NCBI GenBank assembly: GCA_029580855.1
Contig: JAKPQH010000023.1
Location: 1-41,702, forward strand
Direction of reading: 5' to 3'
DNA: 41,702 bases
DNA from: a bacterium
Lineage (GTDB): Bacteria > Methylomirabilota > Methylomirabilia > Methylomirabilales > 2-02-FULL-66-22
The stretch's first letter is position 1. Each line of letters opens with the position of its first letter. Positions 26,306 through 33,638 of this stretch are shown here, one piece after another. The translations under genes and the position numbers were made by a program. The notes beneath the pieces are model-generated. The model did no database searches. It was not told the origin of the DNA and was given only the letters and a program-made list of their open reading frames with translations.

Positions 26306-27628
26306 ATGCTCACGCTGGCGCGGGTGGCCAACGCCCTGCTGTTGCACGCCGGCCGTCTGGCACCGGACCGGTTGCACTGGATGCTCCGCCATCTCCCGTC
26401 CGCCGGGATCGCAGCGCTCCGCCGAGCCGCCCTGCGGAGGACGGTGCGGCTGGTCGGCAGACGGTCGCGATTCTACCGCGCCAAGTTCGCCGCGCTGGGT
26501 ATCGACCCCGGCCGCGTTCGAAGTCTGGCGGACCTGCGGGCGTGCGAGACCACACCCGAGGAGCTGCGGTCGACTGCCCCCGACGATCTCCTGTGCGCCC
26601 GACCCGAGTTGGCCATCGAGAGCTCGGGCACCACCGGCCGTGTCACCCGGGTGTACCTTTCGCACACGGAGCTGGAGCACTCCGCGCGGCAGGGGGCCAT
26701 CCTGCTGGCGATGATCGGAGCCTCGCCCGAGGATCGAATCCTGGGCGCGTTCGACTACGCCTGGGGCCTCGGCGGGATCTACACGCAGCGGGTCGGCGCG
26801 CACAGCGGTCTCTTCGGCGCGTTCCCGGGGCTGGTGGAGCCCGGCGAGGCGGTCCAGCGCCTGCCGGAGTACCGCTTCACCATTGTCATGGGCGACCCGT
26901 TCTGGATCGCCCGCTTCACCGAGATCGCCATGGCCCGCGGAGTCCGGGCGCCCATCAAGGCCTTTGTGTCCGGTGCGGAGCGGATCACCGAGGGGCTGCG
27001 GGGGTTGATCGAGGACTATTGGCGGGCGCCGCTCTACATGACCTACGCCAGCACCGAGTTGGGCGCCAGCCTGGGGGCCGAGTGCCCGAGGAAAGCCGGG
27101 TATCACTTGCACGAGTACGATTACGCGGTGGAGATCCTGAACCCGGACGCGGACGGCTTCGGCGAGGTGGTCTTCACCACGCTGGCGCGCTCGGTGATGC
27201 CGCTGGTCCGATACCGGACGGGGGACGTCGCCCGGCTGCTGCCGGGGAGGTGCGCGTGCGGCCTCCCGTTTCGCCGGTTGTCCGCCATCCGGGGGCGGCG
27301 CGACGAGATGATCGCCTGTGTCTGGGGCGACGTGTATCCCGAGTTCTTCGAGGATCTGCTCCGCGGCATCGACGGGATCGGAGACGAGTGGCAGGTTGCG
27401 GTTCGAGAGTCGGGGCTGCGGCCGGTCGTGGAGTTCCGGCTGGAGTCGACCGGGGGACCGTCCGCGTCCGTAGTAGACGCCGCCATCCGGGCCCGCGTGG
27501 CCGAGCGGCACCCCGCGCTGTGGACGAAGACCCAGCAGCGGCTGTGCGATATCGTGGTGCGTCTGCTGCCGCCGGGGACCCTTCGGTCCGGGCGCAAGAT
27601 CCGCCGCTTGGTCGACGAGCGCCGGTGA
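26306..27628 (+). CDS. PaaK-like adenylate-forming acyl-CoA/ACP ligase
   Basis: The 440-residue protein belongs to the ANL superfamily, on the phenylacetate-CoA ligase side. The ATP-binding loop is ESSGTTGR (105-112), with YASTELG near 248, the conserved PLVRYRTGD near 300 and IRGRRDE near 330. The C-terminal subdomain ends with GRKIRRLVDER, where the catalytic Lys is expected. Such enzymes activate an acid as acyl-AMP and load it on CoA or a carrier protein; PaaK relatives often prefer aromatic acids. In front of a ketosynthase/ACP set it probably supplies or reloads an acyl starter, which is inference. No thiolation domain is fused. Confidence 0.82.
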   Translation: MLTLARVANALLLHAGRLAPDRLHWMLRHLPSAGIAALRRAALRRTVRLVGRRSRFYRAKFAALGIDPGRVRSLADLRACETTPEELRSTAPDDLLCARPELAIESSGTTGRVTRVYLSHTELEHSARQGAILLAMIGASPEDRILGAFDYAWGLGGIYTQRVGAHSGLFGAFPGLVEPGEAVQRLPEYRFTIVMGDPFWIARFTEIAMARGVRAPIKAFVSGAERITEGLRGLIEDYWRAPLYMTYASTELGASLGAECPRKAGYHLHEYDYAVEILNPDADGFGEVVFTTLARSVMPLVRYRTGDVARLLPGRCACGLPFRRLSAIRGRRDEMIACVWGDVYPEFFEDLLRGIDGIGDEWQVAVRESGLRPVVEFRLESTGGPSASVVDAAIRARVAERHPALWTKTQQRLCDIVVRLLPPGTLRSGRKIRRLVDERR

Positions 27629-27673
27629 TCATGGGGGCGACCGGACCAATCCGGCCCGCGCGATGGAATTGGG

Positions 27674-27702
27674 TGGACTTCTCGCGTCGGGTCCCGTATA
27701 TT
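27674..27702 (+). promoter_or_regulatory. Candidate promoter within the lipid cluster
   Basis: TGGACT (27674-27679), a 17-bp spacer and TATATT (27697-27702), 85 bp upstream of the DUF1571 gene and in the only sizeable gap (158 bp) of the cluster. Confidence 0.5.
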
Positions 27703-27786
27703 GACCGACTTGAACGGGCCGTTGCGCAGACCCGGCCAGGGGACGATGTTGAGCGCGGGTGCACCGGGCGAGCCGCGAGGGGGCGT

Positions 27787-28560
27787 ATGCGTCGTTTATG
27801 GATCGTCGGGTTGTTTGGTCTCGGGGTGCTGTTCCAGCCGGGGCGAGCGGACGCCGCCGCGGCCCCCAGCCCCCTCGCCGAGCTCTTGCGTCTGCTGGAC
27901 GCCGCCGACAAACAGTATGCGCAGATTCACGACTACACCGCGGTCATGCTCAGCCGCGAGCGGGTCAAGGACGTGCTGCAGGAGCAGGAGCGCGTGCTGC
28001 TGAAGTTCCAGCGCGCGTTCAAGGTGTACATGCGGTGGCTGGAAGGGCCCAGCCGGGGGCGCGAGGGCCTTTATGTGTCGGGAGCGCACGATGGAAAATT
28101 TCTCGTGTACGAGCCCCGCGGCTTCCAGCGGCTCTTCACGGCGGCGCTGGACCCCAACGATGCGCGCGTGATGGAGAAGAGCCGCCACCCGGTGACCGAC
28201 GTGGGAATCGGCCGGCTGCTGGAGATCGTCGGCGACAACGCGCGCCGCGCCGCTCGGAACGGCGTCCTGCGCGTCGTGGATCGCGGGCCCGGCGAGGTGG
28301 CGGGGCGTCCCGTGCGGCAGATGGAGGGTATCCTGCCCCGGGACCCGCAGGCGGGCTACTACGCCTACCGGGTCCAGCTCTTCTTCGACGACGAGCAGCG
28401 GGTCCCCATCCGCGTCGTCGTCTACGACTGGAGCGATCGGCTGGTGGAGGACTACACCTACACCGAGCTTCGCCTGAATCCCGGCCTCTCGATACTCGAC
28501 TTCGATCCCAGCAACAAGGAGTATGGCTTCTCCACCTGGCGCGTCCAAGTCCCGGGCTAA
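27787..28560 (+). CDS. Secreted DUF1571 (LolA-like fold) protein
   Basis: The 257-residue protein starts MRRLWIVGLFGLGVLF and has a signal peptide cleaved near ADAAAA (about residue 25). The mature part matches DUF1571: a helical opening, DYTAVMLSRERV, KVYMRWLEGPSRGREGLYVSGAHDGKF, HPVTDVGIGRLLEIV and a final beta-rich half. The family is found in Planctomycetes and other diderms and is thought to share the LolA/LolB/RseB fold that binds lipids in the periplasm. Its place among ketosynthase and dehydratase genes recalls the LolA-like proteins of aryl polyene clusters, suggesting a role in moving the lipid product; that is inference. The true start follows a 158-bp gap with a promoter candidate. 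Confidence 0.8.
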   Translation: MRRLWIVGLFGLGVLFQPGRADAAAAPSPLAELLRLLDAADKQYAQIHDYTAVMLSRERVKDVLQEQERVLLKFQRAFKVYMRWLEGPSRGREGLYVSGAHDGKFLVYEPRGFQRLFTAALDPNDARVMEKSRHPVTDVGIGRLLEIVGDNARRAARNGVLRVVDRGPGEVAGRPVRQMEGILPRDPQAGYYAYRVQLFFDDEQRVPIRVVVYDWSDRLVEDYTYTELRLNPGLSILDFDPSNKEYGFSTWRVQVPG

Positions 28561-29053
28561 TCAGCCACGGCGTCCCGCGGCCCCAAACCTGGCGGCGCTC
28601 GTCCCGGTCCGCATTCCGGTTCCGCGACCCTGGACTCCGTCCGGGCGCCCTCCCAGGCTCTCCGGATCCGAGACTGCACAGGATCTGCAGATCGGCGTCG
28701 ATCTGGCTCCGATTTCCAAGATTCGGCGGGTGTTCGAGGGGAAGACGAAACTCCTGGCGGACGTTTTCACGCGGGAGGAGATCCGGTACAGTCTCGGCCG
28801 CCGCCGCCCGTTCGAGCACCTGGCGGCGCGATATGCGGCCAAGGAAGCAGTCTTCAAGGGGCTGCGGACGGGCGTGACCGGTGCGCTCCGTTGGCGGGAT
28901 GTGGAGGTCGTGCGCGAGGCCTGCGGCGGGCCGCGCGTGATCCTGCGCCGGGAAGCGGCCCGGCTGGCCACCGCTCTCGGGTACCATCGCTGCGCGGTCT
29001 CCCTGACCCACGCGGGGGACTACGCGTTGGCGGCGGTCTTGTTCACCGCGTGA
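28523..29053 (+). CDS. AcpS-type 4'-phosphopantetheinyl transferase
   Basis: This enzyme attaches phosphopantetheine from CoA to the carrier-protein serine. The core from about residue 55 matches holo-ACP synthase: QIGVDLAPISKI with Asp60 (AcpS D8 position), FTREEI, and AARYAAKEAVFKGL with Glu108 (AcpS E58), ending VSLTHAGDYALAAVLF. The first 54 residues are Arg/Pro-rich and unlike the family; the assigned ATG lies 38 bp inside the DUF1571 gene, and no later ATG or GTG precedes the core, so either the extension is real or a rare start is used. It probably modifies the atypical ACP encoded at 31746. Confidence 0.85.
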   Translation: MASPPGASKSRANQPRRPAAPNLAALVPVRIPVPRPWTPSGRPPRLSGSETAQDLQIGVDLAPISKIRRVFEGKTKLLADVFTREEIRYSLGRRRPFEHLAARYAAKEAVFKGLRTGVTGALRWRDVEVVREACGGPRVILRREAARLATALGYHRCAVSLTHAGDYALAAVLFTA

Positions 29054-29098
29054 AGGGCGGCCGGTTCCGCGGACACGCGGATCGGCGTGGGCGCCCCG

Positions 29099-29602
29099 AT
29101 GCGATACCTCTTCATCGACCGGGTCCTCGACATCGACGCCCACGGCGGCGGCACGATCACGATCCGCAAGGCCTTCCCGCGATCCGAGGAGTATTTCGAC
29201 GGGACGTTCCGCCGACAGGACGAAGTCCCCGCGTCGTTGCTCCTGGAGACCATGGCCACGGCAGGGTCGTCGCTGCTCACGGCCAGGAGTCGTTATCAAG
29301 CCCACGCGCTCTTGCTGAAAGTCAACCGCGCGACGTTCCGGCGTCCGGCCTGCGCGGGCGACGCGGTGGTCGTTCGGGCGCGGTTGGCGGGCCTGCAGGG
29401 AGACTGGGCGCGACCCGACGCAGCCGCCGACGCCCGCCCTCTGGCCGAGGTGCACACGCGGGCGTTCGTCGGCGAAGACCCCGTGGCCGAGTCCGCCCTG
29501 CTCTTCGTCGGCCTTCCGCTCGCCTGGACGCTCGGCTCCCGGCGGGAGGAGACCCTCGCGGGCATGCTGGAGCTGCTCGGCTATACGGACCGCCGCCCAT
29601 GA
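29099..29602 (+). CDS. FabZ/FabA-like hotdog protein lacking the catalytic His
   Basis: The 167-residue protein begins MRYLFIDRVLDID, closely like the second hotdog gene of the cluster (MRFLLVDRILRFD). Aligned to active 3-hydroxyacyl-ACP dehydratases, the catalytic His is Thr36 (EYFDGTF in place of DYFADHF), while the Glu is kept (Glu50 in LLLETMA); the PxxPG turn is also altered. It is therefore probably not a dehydratase on its own. It may form a heterodimer with the active partner at 32393, or be a thioesterase-like or structural subunit. The ATG at 29099 is chosen by similarity to the paralogue; a GTG at 29087 is possible. Confidence 0.75.
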   Translation: MRYLFIDRVLDIDAHGGGTITIRKAFPRSEEYFDGTFRRQDEVPASLLLETMATAGSSLLTARSRYQAHALLLKVNRATFRRPACAGDAVVVRARLAGLQGDWARPDAAADARPLAEVHTRAFVGEDPVAESALLFVGLPLAWTLGSRREETLAGMLELLGYTDRRP

Positions 29603-29650
29603 GGGCGGGTGGCTCGCGGCGTGCCGCCGGCACGGGGGGAGCGATCGCGG

Positions 29651-30934
29651 ATGGCTAGGCGCGTCGTCATCACCGGCTTGGGCGTGGTTTCGCCTCTGGG
29701 GGTCGGCGCCGATCGGCACTGGGCGGGGCTGGCCTCGGGGCGGTCGGCGGTCGCGCGGCTCGATCGCTTGACGCGACTCGGTTTTCCGGTAGACGTGGCC
29801 GCCGAGATCTCGCCGCCGGACTTTGCCGCCTGCGCGTCGCGTCTGCCCCGGAAACAGATGAAGCTCTACAACCGCGCCACGACACTGGCCATGGCTGCCG
29901 CCGCGCTGGCCGCGGAGGACGCGGGCCTCGCCGTCCCGGTGCCGGATCCGGCCCGGGCCGGCGTGATCCTGGCGACCCTGTTCATCCCCTACCCCATCCA
30001 GAGCATCCTAAAACTGGTCCCGGACGTCGAGACGGTGGAGGGCAACCGGGCGGACCTGGGGAAGACCCTGGCGCGCTGTTTCACCGATGTGAACCCGCTG
30101 GACCTGTCGCTCCGGATCATCCCCAATCTGACGGCGGGACACCTGGCGATCCATTTCGGCTTGCGCGGCGCGTGCCGGACCGTCGCCGACGGACCCACGG
30201 GCGGGCTACACGCCCTCGCCCACGCCGCCGCCGCCATCCGAGACGGCGCCCTCGACGTGGCGTTCTGCGGCGGGGCCGAGTGTCCGCTGGAGGACCTGGT
30301 CTTCGCGGATCTGTGCTGTACCGAGCTGCTGGCGCCGCCCGCGGAGCTCCCGGACCGGACCTGCCGTCCTTTTGGTGCGGGGCGGCGGGGCACCGCGGTG
30401 GGAGAGGGCGCGGCGGTCCTGGTGCTGGAGGCGGAAGAACACGCGGCGCGCCGTGGCGCCGGCGTGCGCGCCGAGTGCGGGGGGTTCGGCGCGGCCAGCG
30501 GCGACGCCACCGCGGACGGGATCCGCGACAGCCTGGGCCTGGCCATGCGGACGGCGCTGGACGGGAGCGGCCTCGCCAGTCCCGATGCGGTGTCGCTTCA
30601 CGGCGACGGGGGGGCCGGCAGCGACCTCGGCGAGGCGGCGGCGTTCCGCGCCTTGGATCGGAGGGCAGGCGCGCGGCCCGCGGCGTACGCGACCAAGGGG
30701 GCGCACGGGAACCTCTTCTCCGCCGCCGGACCGGTGGAGGTCGTCGGCGCGGTGATGGCGCTGGAAGCCGGGGCGGTTCCGCCGAGCCGGAACTGCGAGG
30801 AGGTCGACCCCGCGTGCGGCCTGGCGTTGGACGCGCGCGGCGTCCGGACCGTCCCGCGGATGCGGACCGTCCTGGTCAACGCCGTGGGTACATACGGGGA
30901 AGCGGCGTCGCTGGCCATCGCGCGGGCGGGGTGA
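29651..30934 (+). CDS. Degenerate ketosynthase, chain-length-factor-like (KS beta)
   Basis: The 427-residue protein has the thiolase/FabF fold: [17 protein letters not shown] at the start, [23 protein letters not shown] at the nucleophile elbow and FCGGAE after it. Aligned without gaps to E. coli FabF over this region, the active-site Cys is Pro182. The first catalytic His is kept (His317 in LHGDGG), but the second is Asn354 ([12 protein letters not shown]), with Lys349 kept. It therefore cannot condense by the normal route and resembles the KS beta/chain length factor of type II polyketide systems and aryl polyene clusters. The start at 29651 has GGGGGGAG upstream. Its partner is probably the intact KS at 33639. 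Confidence 0.82.
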   Translation: MARRVVITGLGVVSPLGVGADRHWAGLASGRSAVARLDRLTRLGFPVDVAAEISPPDFAACASRLPRKQMKLYNRATTLAMAAAALAAEDAGLAVPVPDPARAGVILATLFIPYPIQSILKLVPDVETVEGNRADLGKTLARCFTDVNPLDLSLRIIPNLTAGHLAIHFGLRGACRTVADGPTGGLHALAHAAAAIRDGALDVAFCGGAECPLEDLVFADLCCTELLAPPAELPDRTCRPFGAGRRGTAVGEGAAVLVLEAEEHAARRGAGVRAECGGFGAASGDATADGIRDSLGLAMRTALDGSGLASPDAVSLHGDGGAGSDLGEAAAFRALDRRAGARPAAYATKGAHGNLFSAAGPVEVVGAVMALEAGAVPPSRNCEEVDPACGLALDARGVRTVPRMRTVLVNAVGTYGEAASLAIARAG

Positions 30935-30971
30935 GGGCGCACCGGCGCCTGGAGCTGGAGGGATCGTGACG

Positions 30972-31712
30972 ATGGATCTGGCCGGACGGGCGGCGGTGGT
31001 GACCGGGGGGTCGCGCGGGATCGGGGCGGCCATCGCCAGGGCGCTGGCGGCGGCGGGCGCATCGGTGCTCGTGACGTTCCGCCGGGACGAGGCGGGGGCG
31101 TGCGCCGTCGTGGCGGCGATCCAGGCGGCCGGCGGATCCGCGTCCTGCCGGCAGGCCGACGCGCGCGACGCCCACGCGGTGGCCGCCGCCGTCGACGAGG
31201 CGGCGGCCCGAGCGGGCCGGCTGGACATCCTGGTCAACAACGCGGGGATCGTGCGGGATGCCCTGGTACCCGAGATGTCCGAGGCCGACTGGCACACGGT
31301 CATCGAGACCAACCTCTCGGGTGTCTTTCTGGCGTCGCGGGCCGCGGCGCGGCACATGCTGCGGCGGCGATGGGGCCGGATCATCAACATCAGCTCCGCC
31401 GGCGCCTGGCGGGGGAATCGAGGCCAGGGGAACTACGCCGCCTCGAAGGCAGCGGTCAACGCCCTGACACGGGTGATGGCGAACGAGTTCGGCCCGCGGG
31501 GGGTCACGGTGAACGCGGTCGCCCCGGGTCTGATCGAGACGGCGATGAGCCGACCGGTCCTGCCGTTCGCCGAGGAGACGGTGCGCGAGCGGATCCCCCT
31601 CCGCCGTGTCGGTCGGCCCGAAGACGTGGCGCCCCTGGTGGTCTTTCTGGCGTCCGACCGGGCGGGCTACATCACCGGGCAGGTGTTTGCCGTGGACGGC
31701 GGGCTGACCTAG
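30972..31712 (+). CDS. FabG-type 3-ketoacyl-ACP reductase
   Basis: The 246-residue short-chain dehydrogenase reduces 3-ketoacyl carriers with [13 protein letters not shown] (11-18) binds the cofactor, NNAG is at 89-92, and the catalytic set Asn114, Ser142, Tyr155 and Lys159 is complete (YxxxK). [16 protein letters not shown] and the C-terminal [11 protein letters not shown] are typical of FabG. ATG 30972 is chosen over GTG 30966 because GGAGGG lies nine bases upstream of the ATG. It sits between the degenerate KS and the ACP. Confidence 0.9.
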   Translation: MDLAGRAAVVTGGSRGIGAAIARALAAAGASVLVTFRRDEAGACAVVAAIQAAGGSASCRQADARDAHAVAAAVDEAAARAGRLDILVNNAGIVRDALVPEMSEADWHTVIETNLSGVFLASRAAARHMLRRRWGRIINISSAGAWRGNRGQGNYAASKAAVNALTRVMANEFGPRGVTVNAVAPGLIETAMSRPVLPFAEETVRERIPLRRVGRPEDVAPLVVFLASDRAGYITGQVFAVDGGLT

Positions 31713-31745
31713 CGGACCGCCGGGCGGCGAGGAGAGAGGGCCGAG

Positions 31746-32369
31746 ATGACAGACGCCACGACCGAGGCGAAACCGGAGCAGAACCGCGAGTGGAGCAGGG
31801 CAGAGGCGGAGACCGCGCTGCGCGCGATCCTCGCCGACTCGCTGGGGATCGAGGCATCCGAGGTGAGGGCTGCCGCGTCGCTGGTGCGCGACCTGGGGGC
31901 GGAGTCCATCGATTTTCTCGACATCGGTTTCAAAATCCAGCAAGCCCTGGGGGTCAATCTTCAGACGGCGGAGATCCGGACCCGCATCCTGGCGTGGTCC
32001 GCCTCGATCCTTCCCACGCTGGGCGAAATCGTACGCGAGCGGTACGGGGTCGCGGTGGCGGTCGACGAGCTGCGCGCGCTGGAATCCGGCGGACTCTCCA
32101 AGGTTGCGGACTATCTGCGCACCGCCCGGGGGCTCGGTGTCGGTGCCGACGCCGCGGAGCAACTGGGGCGGGAACTGGTGCAGCGACTGGTGCGGGAGTT
32201 TGCCGCGCTGGGATTCACGGTGAGCCAGGCGGATCGCGAGGACGTGGTGCGGGTCATGCAGACCGACCTCGCTCCCAGGCGGCTGGCGGAGCGCACGCTG
32301 GACCTCCTCACGGTGGGCGCGCTGGTGGATTTTGTCTGTGCGAGGCTGGGTTCGCGCCTGCGCGCCTGA
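31746..32369 (+). CDS. Atypical large acyl carrier protein (207 residues)
   Basis: The N-terminal part reads as an ACP: a helix with AETALRAILADSLGI, then VRDLGAESIDFLDIGFKIQQALGV, with Ser54 in the position of the phosphopantetheine serine (GAESID for the usual GADSLD). Normal ACPs end about 40 residues later with a helix like TVGDLVDYV. Here a matching element, LLTVGALVDFVCARL, appears only at residues about 187-201. Between them are about 105 extra residues of mostly helical, charged sequence. It may be an ACP with an inserted helical domain, or an ACP plus a separate domain. Neighbouring KS, KR and DH genes support a carrier role. Confidence 0.75.
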   Translation: MTDATTEAKPEQNREWSRAEAETALRAILADSLGIEASEVRAAASLVRDLGAESIDFLDIGFKIQQALGVNLQTAEIRTRILAWSASILPTLGEIVRERYGVAVAVDELRALESGGLSKVADYLRTARGLGVGADAAEQLGRELVQRLVREFAALGFTVSQADREDVVRVMQTDLAPRRLAERTLDLLTVGALVDFVCARLGSRLRA

Positions 32370-32392
32370 GCGCGGCGCCGGGGAGTCATACC

Positions 32393-32884
32393 GTGCGTTT
32401 TCTCCTGGTGGACCGCATCCTCCGGTTTGACGACGGGAGGGAGGCCGTCGTCCGCAAGAACGTGAGCAACAGCGAGGATTACTTCGCCGACCACTTCGAC
32501 GGACGTCCGATCATGCCCGGCTGCCTGATCCTGGAGACCTGCGATCAGGCCGCCCGGCTGCTCCTGGCGAAGTCCGCGGGTTTCGCGTGCCTGCCCAGCC
32601 TGGAACAGGTGGCGAGCGCCAAGTTCCAGCAATTCGTCCGGCCCGGCGACCTCTTGGAGGTCCGGGTGGCGGTGGTCCGGCAGAGGCCCGACGCCGCCGA
32701 GGTGCGGGCGTCGGCGGTCGTGGAAGCGCGGACAGTGGCCCGGGTATCGCTCCACTACCGGCTGGTCCCGGCGTCCGCCGATACGGTCACGGCGCGCGCC
32801 TGCGCGCGGCTGCAGGCGTTTTACGCGACGCTGGGGACGGACCTGGATCGCGCAGCGGCCGACGGGGGGACGCGCGGTGCTTGA
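32393..32884 (+). CDS. FabZ-like 3-hydroxyacyl-ACP dehydratase (catalytic residues intact)
   Basis: The 163-residue hotdog protein has ADHFDGRPIMPGCLILETCDQAA with catalytic His34 and Glu48 spaced 14 residues apart, exactly as in FabZ. The C-terminal half shows ASAKFQQFVRPGDLLEV, also typical. It dehydrates 3-hydroxyacyl-ACP to the trans-2-enoyl form. A GTG start at 32393 follows GGGGAG. The stop overlaps the next start by eight bases. Its N-terminus resembles that of the His-less paralogue at 29099, suggesting duplication within the cluster. Confidence 0.88.
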   Translation: MRFLLVDRILRFDDGREAVVRKNVSNSEDYFADHFDGRPIMPGCLILETCDQAARLLLAKSAGFACLPSLEQVASAKFQQFVRPGDLLEVRVAVVRQRPDAAEVRASAVVEARTVARVSLHYRLVPASADTVTARACARLQAFYATLGTDLDRAAADGGTRGA

Positions 32885-33626
32885 GGGGCGAGTGGCCGTC
32901 GTGACGGGCGGCGGCCGCGGCATCGGCCGCGCCATCGCGCTGCGGTTGGCGGCGGCGGGCGCTCACGTGGTCGTGAACTACTACGTCCATCGCGACGCCG
33001 CCGAGCAGACCGCCGCCGAGGTCCGCTCGCACGGCGTGCGGGCCCACCCCGTCCAGGCCGACATGAAAGACCCGGCGCAGATCCGAGCGCTGTTCGACGA
33101 GGCGGGCGCGATCTTCGGCGGTCTGGATATTGTGGTCAGCAACGCCGCCTCCGCGGTCTTCCGGGGCACCGGCGAGTTGACCGCGAAGCACTGGGACTGG
33201 ATGATGCACACCCATCCCAGGGCGTTCCTGCTCTGCGCGCAAGCGGCCCTGCCGCTGATGCGGGGACGGCGCGGCCGTATGGTTGCGGTGAGCAGCATCG
33301 GGTCTCAGCGGACCATCCCCAACTATGCGGGCATGGGCGCCGCCAAGGCGGCCCTGGAGTCCCTCACCCGCTACCTGGCGGTGGAGTACGGCCCGCTGGG
33401 GATCGCCGTCAACGCGGTCTCCGGCGGGGCGGTGTCCACGGCCTCTTGGACCGAGCTGCCGGAGGCGGCAGCGGTCCTGACGGATATCGTCCGGCGGACG
33501 CCGGCGGGGCGGGTCGCGACGCCAGAGGATATCGCCGCGGCCGTTCTCTTTCTCTGCAGCCCGGCCGCGGACATGATCCGCGGGCAGGTCCTGGTGGTGG
33601 ATGGCGGTTATTCGCTTCCGCTCTAG
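32877..33626 (+). CDS. FabL-type enoyl-ACP reductase (ENR III)
   Basis: The 249-residue short-chain dehydrogenase has GGGRGIG for NADPH and the spacing Tyr150-x6-Lys157 (NYAGMGAAKAALE), the enoyl reductase pattern, not the YxxxK of FabG. Several stretches closely resemble Bacillus FabL: HWDWMM, PNYAGMGAAKAALESLTRYL, VNAVSGGAV and ADMIRGQ followed by VVDGG. It should reduce the double bond made by the dehydratase, so the cluster can make saturated segments. Start is a GTG overlapping the previous stop. Confidence 0.85.
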   Translation: MLEGRVAVVTGGGRGIGRAIALRLAAAGAHVVVNYYVHRDAAEQTAAEVRSHGVRAHPVQADMKDPAQIRALFDEAGAIFGGLDIVVSNAASAVFRGTGELTAKHWDWMMHTHPRAFLLCAQAALPLMRGRRGRMVAVSSIGSQRTIPNYAGMGAAKAALESLTRYLAVEYGPLGIAVNAVSGGAVSTASWTELPEAAAVLTDIVRRTPAGRVATPEDIAAAVLFLCSPAADMIRGQVLVVDGGYSLPL

Positions 33627-33638
33627 CAGGCGACGGCC

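Noticed and set aside
24587..27511. Long open frame antisense to the glycosyltransferase and ligase
   Set aside because: Arg/Pro/Gly-rich without recognisable motifs; the sense genes carry clear family signatures.
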